64,000 nt of DNA from Vibrio hepatarius (GTDB lineage Bacteria > Pseudomonadota > Gammaproteobacteria > Enterobacterales > Vibrionaceae): the NCBI RefSeq assembly GCF_001274785.1, contig NZ_LHPI01000019.1, positions 62,001 through 126,000 of the forward strand. The letters run 5' to 3'. Within the stretch, counting starts at the first letter, position 1; the number at the start of each line of letters is the position of its first letter. Below the pieces are notes generated by a model. The model was not told the origin of the DNA. It did not search any database and saw only the letters and a list, made by a program, of their open reading frames with translations. The translations under genes were made by a program, and so were the position numbers. This document shows positions 10,201 to 18,125 of this stretch, one piece after another.

Positions 10201-10298
10201 TAACCATCATGTTTGGTTTGGGTTTTGCTACCGTGCTAACACTAATCGTGGTTCCGGTGCTTTACCGATTGTTCCATAGGGTTAAAATACCAAACTAG
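7197..10298 (+). CDS. RND multidrug-type efflux pump, inner-membrane subunit
   Basis: 1033 residues, normal for an AcrB-class pump. There is a first membrane span at about residues 31-50, a porter domain (YPGATPQQVEEEVTYPLEKAIQ), a second block of spans with the proton-relay helix LGALVIALGMLVDNAIVVVEG (two acidic residues in the conserved place), and the mirrored C-terminal half ending in GFATVLTLIVVPVLYRLF. It exports hydrophobic compounds using proton flow. Third gene of a tight three-gene operon. Substrate unknown; homologues near psp in Vibrio are bile or detergent pumps of minor effect. Confidence 0.92.
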   Translation: MSEQKNNVPQSDDDVTGIAAYFIRNRVISWMISLIFLIGGTAAFFGLGQLEDPAFTIKDAMVVTSYPGATPQQVEEEVTYPLEKAIQQLTYVDEVNSISSRGLSQITVTMKNNYGPDDLPQIWDELRRKVNDVKNQLPPGVNEPQVIDDFGDVYGILLAVTGDGYSYKELLDYVDYLRRELELIDGVSKVSVSGQQQEQVFIEVSMKRLSSLGLSPNTVFNLLSTQNLVSDAGAIRIGNEYIRIHPTGEFQNVDQLGDLIITESGAQGLIYLRDVAEIKRGYVEVPTNIITFNGKMALNLGVSFAQGVNVVEVGERFDRRLAELKYQQPVGVDISEIYSQPKEVDKSVSGFVVSLGQAVAIVIIVLLFFMGLRSGLLIGLILLLTVLGTFIFMKYFAIDLQRISLGALVIALGMLVDNAIVVVEGILIGTQKGRTRLQAATDIVTQTKWPLLGATVIAVTAFAPIGLSEDSTGEYCGTLFTVLLISLMLSWFTAISLTPFFADIFFKGQKLSEEGEDSDPYNGMIFVVYKGFLEFCMKRAWLTVIVLILGLVASIYGFTFVKQSFFPSSTTPMFQTDIWLPEGTDIRATNTKLKALETWLAEQDGVAHVTTTAGKGLQRFMLTYAPEKSYAAYGEITTRVENYEQLHDLMTNFRAYLEANFPEINYKLKQIELGPGGGAKIEARIIGSDPTVLRSIAKQVEDIMYANPGATNIRHDWRERTKVLEPQFNESQARRYGITKSDVDDFLAMSFSGKAIGVYRDGTTLMPIVARLPENERVDIRNIEGMKIWSPALSEYIPLQQVTMGYDLRWEDPIIVRKNRKRMLTVMADPDILGEQTAATLQKSLQPQIEAIELPPGYSLEWGGEYESSGDAQASLFTTMPMGYLFMFLVTVFLFNSVKEPLIVWLTVPLAIMGVTTGLLALNTPFGFMALLGFLSLSGMLLKNGIVLLDQIEIEMQSGKDPYIAVVDAALSRVRPVCMAAITTILGMIPLLPDIFFKPMAVTIMFGLGFATVLTLIVVPVLYRLFHRVKIPN

Positions 10299-10313
10299 AG
10301 AGAATACGGAACG

Positions 10314-10343
10314 ACGCCCCTGACAATCTCAGGGGCGTTTTTT
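10314..10343 (+). terminator. Terminator of the RND operon
   Basis: ACGCCCCTGA / TCAGGGGCGT ten-base stem with loop CAATC, followed by TTTTT. It lies between the pump and tag. Confidence 0.9.
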
Positions 10344-10357
10344 ATAAGGAGAAGTCA

Positions 10358-10924
10358 ATGAGTACCGACAATACCTGCGCTTGGGCAATGAACCATGAGT
10401 TAGAACGTGCGTACCACGATGCAGAATGGGGCGTACCTGTTTATGACGATCAAGTTCTGTTTGAATTTATTACTTTGGAAGGTGCTCAAGCCGGCTTAAG
10501 CTGGATCACCATTTTGAAAAAGCGGGAAGGCTACCGCGCAGCATTTGAAAACTATGACTTGGAGAAGTTGGTGAATTTCGGTGAACAGGACGTCGAGCGC
10601 ATTATCGAACAGTTTGACGTGGTGAAACACCGTGGGAAAATTGCCTCGGTATTTAGCAATGCTCAAGCTGCAAAAGCGCTAATTGAAGAATACGGCAGTC
10701 TTTCTAAAGCGCTTTGGCAATTTGTTGACGGCAAACCTATTGTCAACCAATGGACTGAGATGAGCCAAGTCCCTGCCTCAACCGAGCAATCTAAAGCCTT
10801 GAGTAAATTCTTAAAGAAAAAGGGCTTTAAGTTCGTTGGTGAGACTATTTGTTATGCGTTTATGCAAGCGGTCGGCATGGTCGACGACCACCTTGTCGGG
10901 TGCCCGAAAAAACAACAGGCATAG
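10358..10924 (+). CDS. tag: DNA-3-methyladenine glycosylase I
   Basis: 188 residues; the match to E. coli Tag runs throughout (AYHDAEWGVP, LEGAQAGLSWITILKKREGYR, VKHRGKIASV, LKKKGFKFVGETICYAFMQAVGMVDDHLVGC). It cleaves N3-methyladenine from alkylated DNA in base-excision repair. The structural zinc ligands of the family are kept: Cys near the N-terminus (residue 7), His in YHD, and His/Cys in DDHLVGC. AAGGAG about eight bases before the ATG supports the start. Single-gene unit between two terminators. Confidence 0.96.
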   Translation: MSTDNTCAWAMNHELERAYHDAEWGVPVYDDQVLFEFITLEGAQAGLSWITILKKREGYRAAFENYDLEKLVNFGEQDVERIIEQFDVVKHRGKIASVFSNAQAAKALIEEYGSLSKALWQFVDGKPIVNQWTEMSQVPASTEQSKALSKFLKKKGFKFVGETICYAFMQAVGMVDDHLVGCPKKQQA

Positions 10925-10937
10925 TTTATTAAACAAA

Positions 10938-10968
10938 AATCCCCGCTCTATTAAGCGGGGATTTTTAT
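10938..10968 (+). terminator. Bidirectional terminator between tag and metC
   Basis: ATCCCCGCT / AGCGGGGAT stem with A-run before and T-run after, so it can serve both converging genes. Confidence 0.9.
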
Positions 10969-10993
10969 CGTTTAATCGATAATCGAGCGATAA

Positions 10994-12199
10994 CTACGCG
11001 GTGGTTTCTTTCTCTAGAATTAACGCATTGTAGCGAGCAAAGCCTTGCTCTAAATCGGCAATCAAATCGTCTACATCTTCAAGGCCAACGTGAATACGGA
11101 GTAGCGTGCCTTCAAAGTTAGGGTTTGCGACGGTACGTAGACTGTTGAAACTCTTTGGCTCGTTCGCCAGAATCAAGCTCTCAAAGCCTCCCCAAGAATA
11201 GCCCATGCTGAAGTGTTGCATGCCGTCGAGTAGCGCGGTGGTCGCGCGCGGGTAACTCGTCTTCAATACAAATGAGAACAAGCCGTTACCGCCAGTAAAA
11301 TCACGTTTAAAGAACTGGTGACCTGGACAGCTTTCTAGTGCAGGGTGGCGAACATGATCTACTTCTGGGCGAGATTGAAGCCACTCGGCCACTTTAAGAC
11401 TGTTCTCAGCATGCTGACGCAGGCGAACATCCAAAGTACGGATACCACGTAAACCCAAGTACGCATCATCAGGCGAAACGCATTGCCCCATTAAGTAACT
11501 CTGCTCGCGCAATTGATCCCAGTATTTTTCACTCGCAACTGCTGTTCCTAACATGACATCTGAGTGACCGACGATGTACTTCGTCGCTGCTTGAATAGAA
11601 ATGTCTACGCCATGGTCAAACGGAGAGAAGTTGACGCCTGCTGCCCAAGTATTATCGAGCATGACGATGATACCGTGGTCGTGGGCGATACTGGCCAAAG
11701 TTGGCACGTCTTGCACTTCCATGGTGATAGAACCTGGCGATTCTAAAAATAGCACTTTGGTGTTTGGCTTAATCAGCTCTTGAATGCCTTCTCCAATCAC
11801 TGGGTCGTAGTAGGTAGTCTCAACCCCTAACTTCTTCAGAATTTGGTCACAGAAGTCTCGGGTTGGCTCGTAACAGGTATCCACCATTAAGATGTGATCG
11901 CCTGTTTCAACAAATGAAAGGATGGCATTGGAGATCGCAGCCGTACCACAAGGGTAGAGTGCGCAGCCTGCGCCACCTTCGATCTCTGTCATCGCGTCTT
12001 GGAATGCGAAGTGAGTGGTGGTGCCTCGGCGTCCGTAGAAAAGGGTTTTGTTGGTGCGATTTACACCTGCGTGATGCTTCTCGGCAACGGTGTTAAACAC
12101 CACCGTCGATGCGCGTTGCACAGGCGGGTTGACGACTCCATTCGTCCATTTTTTATCTCGACCTGCGGTAATGTATTTGGTTTTCTTGCCTTCCGACAT
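10994..12199 (-). CDS. metC: Cystathionine beta-lyase
   Basis: PLP enzyme of the Cys/Met metabolism family, 401 residues. It cleaves cystathionine to homocysteine, ammonia and pyruvate in methionine synthesis. The cofactor lysine is K207 in SIQAATKYIVGHSD; the phosphate-binding YGRRGTTT and the LDNTWAAG segment are present. It matches MetC better than MetB or gamma-lyase in the N-terminal region (TKYITAGRDKKWTNGVVNPPVQRAST). AAGGA lies nine bases before the ATG. Downstream of cls but separated from it by a terminator. Confidence 0.95.
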   Translation of the reverse strand: MSEGKKTKYITAGRDKKWTNGVVNPPVQRASTVVFNTVAEKHHAGVNRTNKTLFYGRRGTTTHFAFQDAMTEIEGGAGCALYPCGTAAISNAILSFVETGDHILMVDTCYEPTRDFCDQILKKLGVETTYYDPVIGEGIQELIKPNTKVLFLESPGSITMEVQDVPTLASIAHDHGIIVMLDNTWAAGVNFSPFDHGVDISIQAATKYIVGHSDVMLGTAVASEKYWDQLREQSYLMGQCVSPDDAYLGLRGIRTLDVRLRQHAENSLKVAEWLQSRPEVDHVRHPALESCPGHQFFKRDFTGGNGLFSFVLKTSYPRATTALLDGMQHFSMGYSWGGFESLILANEPKSFNSLRTVANPNFEGTLLRIHVGLEDVDDLIADLEQGFARYNALILEKETTA

Positions 12200-12212
12200 C
12201 TGAAGTCCTTAT

Positions 12213-12251
12213 CAAAAAGTGTGTTGCCCCTATTTAAAACATGGCAACACA
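12213..12251 (-). terminator. Terminator of cls
   Basis: Reading the minus strand, TGTGTTGCC (12251-12243) pairs with GGCAACACA (12228-12220), a nine-base stem with a 14-base loop, then CTTTTTG. It lies 15 bases after the cls stop and before metC. Confidence 0.75.
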
Positions 12252-12265
12252 TTATTATCAAGGCC

Positions 12266-13720
12266 CTAAAGAAGCGGATTGAACAAGTAAAACACCCGCT
12301 CGAGGAATCGAGAGTACATCGAACGCTTATGCCACTCTTTAAGTTTGACCTTATGCGAGGCGTCCATGTAGCTCTTTTGTAGCCAGTACATCTCTTTAGT
12401 AAAGGCTTCATCATCAATGGCAAGCGTCAATTCAAAATTGAGCCATAAGCTACGCATGTCCATATTTACCGTTCCCACCAAACAGAACTGTTCGTCAATC
12501 ACGACCGACTTAGTGTGTAGCAAGCCGCCGTAGAACTCATAAATCTCAACACCTGCTTCCATTAATTCGGTATAGAAAGAACGCGAAGCCCATTGCACCA
12601 TTATCGAGTCGTTTTTCAGTGGGATAATCAGCTCAACCTTAATCCCCCGTTGCGCGGTCATCTTCAGGGTTTCTAGCAGATCCGCACTTGGTACAAAGTA
12701 AGGGGTAGTAATGCACACCGATTTGTTGGCCTGATTGATCGCCAGAGTCAGTACCTGAGAGATCAAATGCTCAGGCATACCCGGACCAGATGGCACGACT
12801 TGAACCGGATGCTGGGGCTCATTGGGGTCAATGCGGCACTCAGGAAGCTGAGGCATTGTTCGAGACCCGGTTTCGACTTCCCAATCCCAGCAGTGAATCG
12901 CTGAAAGTACGTTTACCGTTGGGCCAGTAACACGCACCATAATATCGACCCACTGACCAACGCCCGAACTTTGCTTAAAGTAAGCAGGATCGACGAGGTT
13001 CATCGAACCTGTATAGCCGACTTTGTCGTCAATAACGATGATCTTACGGTGTTGGCGTAAGTCGAGTCGACGCAGGAAAATACGCCAAGGGCTAACTTCA
13101 AGAGCCTGAAGAACCTCGATACCGGATTCTTTCATCATGGTGTACCACTGACTTCTGAAAAAGCGTGGACTCCCTGCTGAATCGAGCAGTAATTTAACGT
13201 CGACACCTCGTTTGGCCGCGCGAATAAGCGCTGAGGCCACAGAATCTGCCAGTCCGCCTGGATGCCAAATATAAAAGACCATACGAATGTGCGACTTGGC
13301 ATTTTCGATGTCTTCAATGATCGAGTGAAGAATGTCGTCTGGTGAGCTTTGTAACGAAAGGGTGTTGCCACTCAGTGCAGGCAAGCCTAATCGGTTGTTG
13401 CACAATTCATCAATACGATAGATATGACGACCAAAGCTCTCTGGGCTATGGGCATGACAATCATTGAGTTTTGCGAACCACTCGGCAAACGGAGCCAACA
13501 TCTCTTTTGCACGTTCAGCACGTGTGCGACCTAAATTCAGTTCGCCAAACAAGAAGTAGCAAGCTACACCGACAACGGGCAGGATATAGATGATCATTAG
13601 CCAAGCGAGTGACACACTAACAGCACGACGTTTAAGTACGACGCGAATCGTGACACCAGCAACCAAGACCCAGTACAAGACGATGCTTGCGATTGTTAGA
13701 AAGTGATAAAACTTGTCCAT
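12266..13720 (-). CDS. cls: Cardiolipin synthase A
   Basis: 484 residues, normal for bacterial ClsA. There are two N-terminal membrane segments (about 5-27 and 38-58), then two phospholipase-D HKD motifs: H224-K226-D231 in QHRKIIVIDDK and H402-K404-D409 in LHTKSVVIDE. It joins two phosphatidylglycerols to cardiolipin and glycerol at the inner membrane. Monocistronic between a long promoter region and its own terminator. Confidence 0.94.
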   Translation of the reverse strand: MDKFYHFLTIASIVLYWVLVAGVTIRVVLKRRAVSVSLAWLMIIYILPVVGVACYFLFGELNLGRTRAERAKEMLAPFAEWFAKLNDCHAHSPESFGRHIYRIDELCNNRLGLPALSGNTLSLQSSPDDILHSIIEDIENAKSHIRMVFYIWHPGGLADSVASALIRAAKRGVDVKLLLDSAGSPRFFRSQWYTMMKESGIEVLQALEVSPWRIFLRRLDLRQHRKIIVIDDKVGYTGSMNLVDPAYFKQSSGVGQWVDIMVRVTGPTVNVLSAIHCWDWEVETGSRTMPQLPECRIDPNEPQHPVQVVPSGPGMPEHLISQVLTLAINQANKSVCITTPYFVPSADLLETLKMTAQRGIKVELIIPLKNDSIMVQWASRSFYTELMEAGVEIYEFYGGLLHTKSVVIDEQFCLVGTVNMDMRSLWLNFELTLAIDDEAFTKEMYWLQKSYMDASHKVKLKEWHKRSMYSRFLERVFYLFNPLL

Positions 13721-14080
13721 TCAGTTACCTAGGAGCAATAGCGCCACTTAATAGTACATGCCACATGCGCATAGCGACAAGGAATAGCGTAGTCAGGTGT
13801 GGGAATATGCAACGAAAAGTTAAAAACAGTTAGCTAATCGTAAACGGCAGGCAAAAGAGTAGGCTGCTGAGCAAAAAAGCAGCATTTAAACATATTATTT
13901 ACAATTATGTCGAAAAAATATACTGAGCGCTCTTCCAATTTTAATCCTAAACTGATTTACTTGCTATAACGTTAGCGTCACTCAAAATTCTAATAAGTGT
14001 AAAAAAATAAATACACTCTACTTTTAAAGACGTCTAACCGAAGCATACACAACATATAAAACTAGTTTAATGGAGTAACC
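13721..14080. other. 360-base divergent promoter region, cls / NSS transporter
   Basis: No credible open frame. It contains an extended -10 element TGCTATAAC (13962-13970) facing the transporter, a six-base-arm inverted repeat at 13996-14017, an isolated AGACGTCT at 14028-14035 and a ribosome site TGGAGT just before the GTG at 14081. Confidence 0.6.
13996..14017 (+). promoter_or_regulatory. Inverted repeat resembling a TyrR box
   Basis: AGTGTA and TACACT arms are perfect inverted repeats around a ten-base A/T spacer. Aligned to the TyrR strong box TGTAAA-N6-TTTACA the left half is exact and the right half is AATACA. It lies 64 bases before the transporter start and downstream of the extended -10. 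Whether TyrR binds is inference. Confidence 0.4.
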
Positions 14081-15511
14081 GTGGCTACAACTACAAGTTC
14101 AAAGCCCCGTGATACGTGGGGGTCTAAATTAGGCTTCGTAATGGCTGCAGCAGGTTCTGCTGTTGGTTTGGGCAACATTTGGAAGTTTCCATATACGGCG
14201 GGTGAGAGCGGCGGCGGCGCGTTCGTTGCAATCTACCTATTCTTTGTAATTTTCATCGGCTTTAGCGTGATGCTCACTGAGTTCACTATTGGCCGTAAGA
14301 CAGGTCTTTCTGCAGTTGGTGCATTTAAGTCAACGGATCGTCGCTGGACGTTTACCGGTGTCATGGGTGTTGCCAGTGGCCTACTGATTATGGGTTTCTA
14401 CCCTGTAGTTGGTGGCTGGGCTGTAGCGTATATTTTTAAAGTGGGCGGTGGTCTTCTGAGCACGCCTGAAGCCATTGGCGACAGCTTTGGCGGGTTCATT
14501 TCTGACCCTGTTCAGCCGCTAATGTGGATGGGTCTATACCTATTCCTTAACGTACTTATCGTAATGAAAGGTATCTCTGGTGGTATCGAGAAAGCGGGTA
14601 AGATCCTTATGCCGCTACTGTTCCTGATTCTGATTATCGTGTCAGTGAAAGGTTTGATGCTACCAGGCGCGACCGCGGGCTTAGAATTCCTATTTATGCC
14701 TGACTTCTCTAAAGTTGACAGTACGGTTGTACTTGCGGCTCTTGGACAAGCGTTCTTCTCTCTAAGTCTGGGTATGGGCTGTATGATGACTTACGGTTCT
14801 TACTTGAAGAAGAAAGAGAACCTAGTTCAAACCACGGGTATGGTTACTGCGATGGATACTGGTGTAGCGATTCTAGCGGGTCTAGCGATGTTCCCTGCGA
14901 TGTTTGCATTTGGCATGGAACCAGCAGCAGGTCCTGGCCTAGTATTCGTGGTTGTTCCTCAGCTATTTGCTGAAATGGGCGGCATCATTGGTCTATTGCT
15001 AGCGCTACTGTTCTTTATCGGCCTAAGTGTTGCGGCACTAACATCTTCAGTATCGCTACTTGAAGTTGTGGTTTCGTACTTGATCGATGAGAAAGGCATG
15101 AAGCGTTCAACAGCGGTTGTGGCAGCAAGCTCAGTTATGGCGGCGCTATGTATCTTCGCTTCGCTATCACTTGGCGGCGTTGGTCCTCAACTATTCGGTA
15201 CAGGCGCGTTTGATATCTTCGACCTACTAACAGACAAGATTTTCCTTGCTGTTGGCGGTATGTTGGTATGTATCTTTGCTGGTTGGCGCTTAAGTCGCGC
15301 AGACCTAGAGAAAGAAATCACCAACGATGGCGAAGTCTCTTTCCCACTATTTGGTCTTTGGTACAACCTAGTTAAGTACGTAATTCCAGTAGCAATTGCA
15401 GTCGTTGCATTCATGGGTATTAAGTCTGGTTTCGATAGCGGTAAAGGCGAAATCATGATGCTAGGTATCGCAATCATTGCACTAACGGGTATCTTCTCGA
15501 AGAAACTCTAA
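14081..15511 (+). CDS. Sodium-dependent amino-acid symporter, NSS/SNF family
   Basis: 476 residues, about 12 membrane spans. The N-terminal sodium and substrate site motif GSAVGLGNIWKFPYTAGESGGGAF is classic for bacterial LeuT/TnaT/MhsT relatives. Starts with GTG, preceded by TGGAGT. Bacterial members import hydrophobic or aromatic amino acids (tryptophan, tyrosine, leucine) with Na+. The TyrR-like repeat upstream hints at an aromatic substrate, but the sequence does not settle it. Codons are strongly biased to the preferred set, suggesting good expression. Confidence 0.92.
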   Translation: MATTTSSKPRDTWGSKLGFVMAAAGSAVGLGNIWKFPYTAGESGGGAFVAIYLFFVIFIGFSVMLTEFTIGRKTGLSAVGAFKSTDRRWTFTGVMGVASGLLIMGFYPVVGGWAVAYIFKVGGGLLSTPEAIGDSFGGFISDPVQPLMWMGLYLFLNVLIVMKGISGGIEKAGKILMPLLFLILIIVSVKGLMLPGATAGLEFLFMPDFSKVDSTVVLAALGQAFFSLSLGMGCMMTYGSYLKKKENLVQTTGMVTAMDTGVAILAGLAMFPAMFAFGMEPAAGPGLVFVVVPQLFAEMGGIIGLLLALLFFIGLSVAALTSSVSLLEVVVSYLIDEKGMKRSTAVVAASSVMAALCIFASLSLGGVGPQLFGTGAFDIFDLLTDKIFLAVGGMLVCIFAGWRLSRADLEKEITNDGEVSFPLFGLWYNLVKYVIPVAIAVVAFMGIKSGFDSGKGEIMMLGIAIIALTGIFSKKL

Positions 15512-15530
15512 GCTGAATCAAAAGCATACT

Positions 15531-15565
15531 AAAGCGGGAGCTCGCAAGGGTTCCCGCTTTTTTTG
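15531..15565 (+). terminator. Terminator of the NSS transporter
   Basis: AAAGCGGGA / TCCCGCTTT stem with a 12-base loop followed by TTTTT. Confidence 0.88.
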
Positions 15566-15626
15566 TGCATTTTTCGCACTGACCTTTTTAGATTAATTGA
15601 GCGTTTTTACATAAATTTAATTGTAA

Positions 15627-15642
15627 TGTGATTTATGTCACA
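15627..15642 (+). promoter_or_regulatory. CRP-type binding site upstream of a chemoreceptor
   Basis: TGTGATTTATGTCACA has both perfect half-sites TGTGA-N6-TCACA with A/T-rich flanks, centred about 120 bases before the chemoreceptor start. Such perfect symmetry matches the gamma-proteobacterial CRP consensus; cAMP-dependent control of the receptor is inferred. Confidence 0.7.
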
Positions 15643-15755
15643 TAAAATATGCACGCAATGTAAGGGGTTATTCCCAACCCCGTATGAAATCACGAGCAAT
15701 AACTTCAGATACTGAGAAGTTAATTAAGCACATAATTTAAAAAGGAACCTAGACG

Positions 15756-17369
15756 GTGAGAATGTCAGTTCGCAAAAAATTGTATACGAGTTTCGGTGCC
15801 ATATTAGCAACAATGCTAGTGATGATTGGGATTATTACCGTAGAAGTGGTCAATTCGCATACTATCGCGGAAGAATTGAGAACCGATGATGTCCCTGAAA
15901 CCGTTGGCTATATGGCTTTGATTGATGAGTCGGGTGACATTTACCGAGATGCAGTGGGCATCATTATCAATACCAGTGGCGCATCCAGCGAATATGGTGC
16001 AAACAAAGAGCAGTTTTCAATTGCGCTCGAAGAGGTTAAACGCCTAGAGACTGTCGGTGGCGAAGATTACCGTAACATTGAAAAGATCGAGCGTTACATG
16101 AATACCTTTATCGACGCGTTTGAAAGCCAAATTTTACCTAATGTCAGTGACGCAAACCTACGAGACAACGTAGAACACGTTCGACAATTGTATGAAGCAA
16201 ACCTAGCACCGATCGAAGATATGCTGAATGCAGCAACGACCGATGGCCGCCAAGGTACGCAAGAAGCATTATTAGAGCTCACAGACTCTTTTAACGATAT
16301 TGAATACTCCATCTACACTCTTGGCAGTGTTGCGTTTATTGCGACTCTAGTGATCGCTTATTTGCTGTCTAATTCTATTACTGGCCGTCTAACCGCGCTT
16401 GATTCCTTGGCGCAACGTGTGGCGGAAGGTGACCTAACGGCAGAGCCAATTAAAGATGACTCTGGCGATGAGCTTTCGAATCTCGCTAGCTCTTTAAACC
16501 AGATGCAGTCTTCGCTAACCAGTCTGATTGGTTCAATTTCGGTGGTATCGGATGAAGTGAAATCAGTGACTGGTGAGCTTTCCGTGATGAGCCAAGACAT
16601 CGTATCTGGTGCGAGTAGTCAGGCCGATAAAGCCAACTTAATTGCGACCGCAGCAGAAGAGCTCAGCTTGACCATTGCTCAAGTGGCAGAGCAGGGCGCT
16701 TCAACGTTTGAAGAAGCACGCAGCTCAGAGGCGACAGCAGAGCAGGGTCGTGGCGTTATCGTTGAGATGGTGCAAAGCATTCAGCAGGTCTCTCAACAAA
16801 TGGCAGATATGTCCGTGCAGATGAACAGCCTAGGTGCGCACGGTGAAAAGATTGGTGCGGTAATTAAAGTGATCGAAGATATCGCGGAACAAACTAACTT
16901 GTTGGCACTCAACGCGGCAATCGAAGCGGCGCGTGCTGGTGAGTTTGGTCGAGGATTCGCTGTTGTCGCAGACGAAGTTCGCGCGCTAGCCGAGAGAACC
17001 ACCAAAGCGACCCAAGAAGTGGGTGAGATTATCCATGCAATCCAAGTGGGCACCAACGAAGCGGTAAGTTACACCGAAGATGGCTGCCGTCTAGTGGAAA
17101 TTGGTGTTGAACAGAGCTCCGGTGCAGTGACGTCACTTGAAGAAATTGTCGCGGGCGCGGGTAATGTTCAAGGAATGGTGAACTCGATTGCCACCGCCGC
17201 AGAAGAGCAAACCGCGGTGACGAAAGAGATCGCGGCTGACATTACTTCTATCAGTGACATCTCGGTACGCTCACTACAGTTGGCGACGGATAGTTCGCAA
17301 AGCGTTGAAGGGCTAAACCATAAAGTGCAAGAACTTGAAAGCTTAGTCGGCAAGTTTAAGCTCGCCTAA
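15756..17369 (+). CDS. Methyl-accepting chemotaxis protein
   Basis: 537 residues. TM1 is at about residues 8-30, then a roughly 160-residue periplasmic region of predicted helices (four-helix-bundle type), TM2 at about 188-208, a HAMP domain (LTALDSLAQRVAEGDLTAEP) and the signalling domain. The invariant hairpin tip EQTNLLALNAAIEAARAGE is followed by RGFAVVADEVRALAERT. It reports a ligand to CheA/CheW. GTG start at 15756; an ATG two codons later (15762) is equally possible relative to AAGGAAC. No C-terminal CheR-binding pentapeptide. Ligand unknown. Confidence 0.93.
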   Translation: MRMSVRKKLYTSFGAILATMLVMIGIITVEVVNSHTIAEELRTDDVPETVGYMALIDESGDIYRDAVGIIINTSGASSEYGANKEQFSIALEEVKRLETVGGEDYRNIEKIERYMNTFIDAFESQILPNVSDANLRDNVEHVRQLYEANLAPIEDMLNAATTDGRQGTQEALLELTDSFNDIEYSIYTLGSVAFIATLVIAYLLSNSITGRLTALDSLAQRVAEGDLTAEPIKDDSGDELSNLASSLNQMQSSLTSLIGSISVVSDEVKSVTGELSVMSQDIVSGASSQADKANLIATAAEELSLTIAQVAEQGASTFEEARSSEATAEQGRGVIVEMVQSIQQVSQQMADMSVQMNSLGAHGEKIGAVIKVIEDIAEQTNLLALNAAIEAARAGEFGRGFAVVADEVRALAERTTKATQEVGEIIHAIQVGTNEAVSYTEDGCRLVEIGVEQSSGAVTSLEEIVAGAGNVQGMVNSIATAAEEQTAVTKEIAADITSISDISVRSLQLATDSSQSVEGLNHKVQELESLVGKFKLA

Positions 17370-17390
17370 TCGCTTAGAATCGGTATACTT

Positions 17391-17418
17391 CTGGCTCCAA
17401 ACGTGGAGCCAGTTTTTT
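17391..17418 (+). terminator. Terminator of the chemoreceptor gene, touching the next start codon
   Basis: CTGGCTCC (17391-17398) and GGAGCCAG (17405-17412) form an eight-base stem, followed by six T; the ATG of the next gene is the very next base (17419). The 3' arm contains GGAG, the only ribosome site for that gene. A TATACT box lies at 17384-17389. Confidence 0.82.
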
Positions 17419-18114
17419 ATGTTCACAATTCTACATACGCATCCAGACTTTCTGATCATCAACAAACACCCCAACGTCTCTGTTCATAAAGACGATGGAG
17501 ATACGATGTTGCTACAAGAAGTGGCAATGCAATCGGGTGACGAAAAGCTCTATCTTATCCATCGACTGGATAAAATGACTTCGGGGATTTTGTTGCTCGG
17601 AAGAACAGCGAAGGCCGCGAGTGAATTGTCTCAAGCGTTTGCTGATCGCCAAGTAGATAAGTTCTATCTGGCGATTGGCAGTAAGAAACCCAAGAAAAAG
17701 CAAGGCCTGATCAGTGGGGATATGGAACGCTCTCGACGCGCGTCGTGGAAACTACTCAACAGCCAAAACAATCCAGCCGTGACGCAATTTTTCTCAGCCG
17801 CTGCGGAGCCCGGTGAACGACTGTTTCTTTGTAAGCCCCACACTGGGAAAACTCACCAAATTCGCGTTGCACTGAAATCGATTGGCTCAGCGATTGTTGG
17901 CGATCCGATTTATAACAGTGCTAGCCAAGCCGACCGCGGTTATCTCCATGCGTTTGCACTCTCATTCCCATTTCAAAATGAGATCTTTCGCTTTGTCTGT
18001 GACCCGAGAAATGACTCAAAAATGGGTGAGAAATGGAATCAAGAGACAGTCAGTCAAGGGATTAACGATTGGCTGACACCATGGGACATTTCGTGGCCAA
18101 AGATCAACAAATAA
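17419..18114 (+). CDS. RluA-family RNA pseudouridine synthase
   Basis: 231 residues with the catalytic motif HRLDKMTSGILLLG (Asp in HRLD) and the conserved KPHTGKTHQIRVAL and GDPIYN segments. It isomerises uridine to pseudouridine in rRNA or tRNA. It lacks an S4 domain and begins directly with the catalytic core (ILHTHPDFLIINKHPNVSVH), which fits the short TruC/RluA-like subgroup; the target base cannot be told from sequence. Start ATG lies directly after the preceding terminator. Ends eleven bases before the methyltransferase start. Confidence 0.88.
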   Translation: MFTILHTHPDFLIINKHPNVSVHKDDGDTMLLQEVAMQSGDEKLYLIHRLDKMTSGILLLGRTAKAASELSQAFADRQVDKFYLAIGSKKPKKKQGLISGDMERSRRASWKLLNSQNNPAVTQFFSAAAEPGERLFLCKPHTGKTHQIRVALKSIGSAIVGDPIYNSASQADRGYLHAFALSFPFQNEIFRFVCDPRNDSKMGEKWNQETVSQGINDWLTPWDISWPKINK

Positions 18115-18125
18115 CAGGACCCAAT

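Noticed and set aside
14028..14035. Perfect met box AGACGTCT before the NSS symporter
   Set aside because: MetJ needs at least two adjacent boxes; the neighbouring octamers match at only two or three positions.
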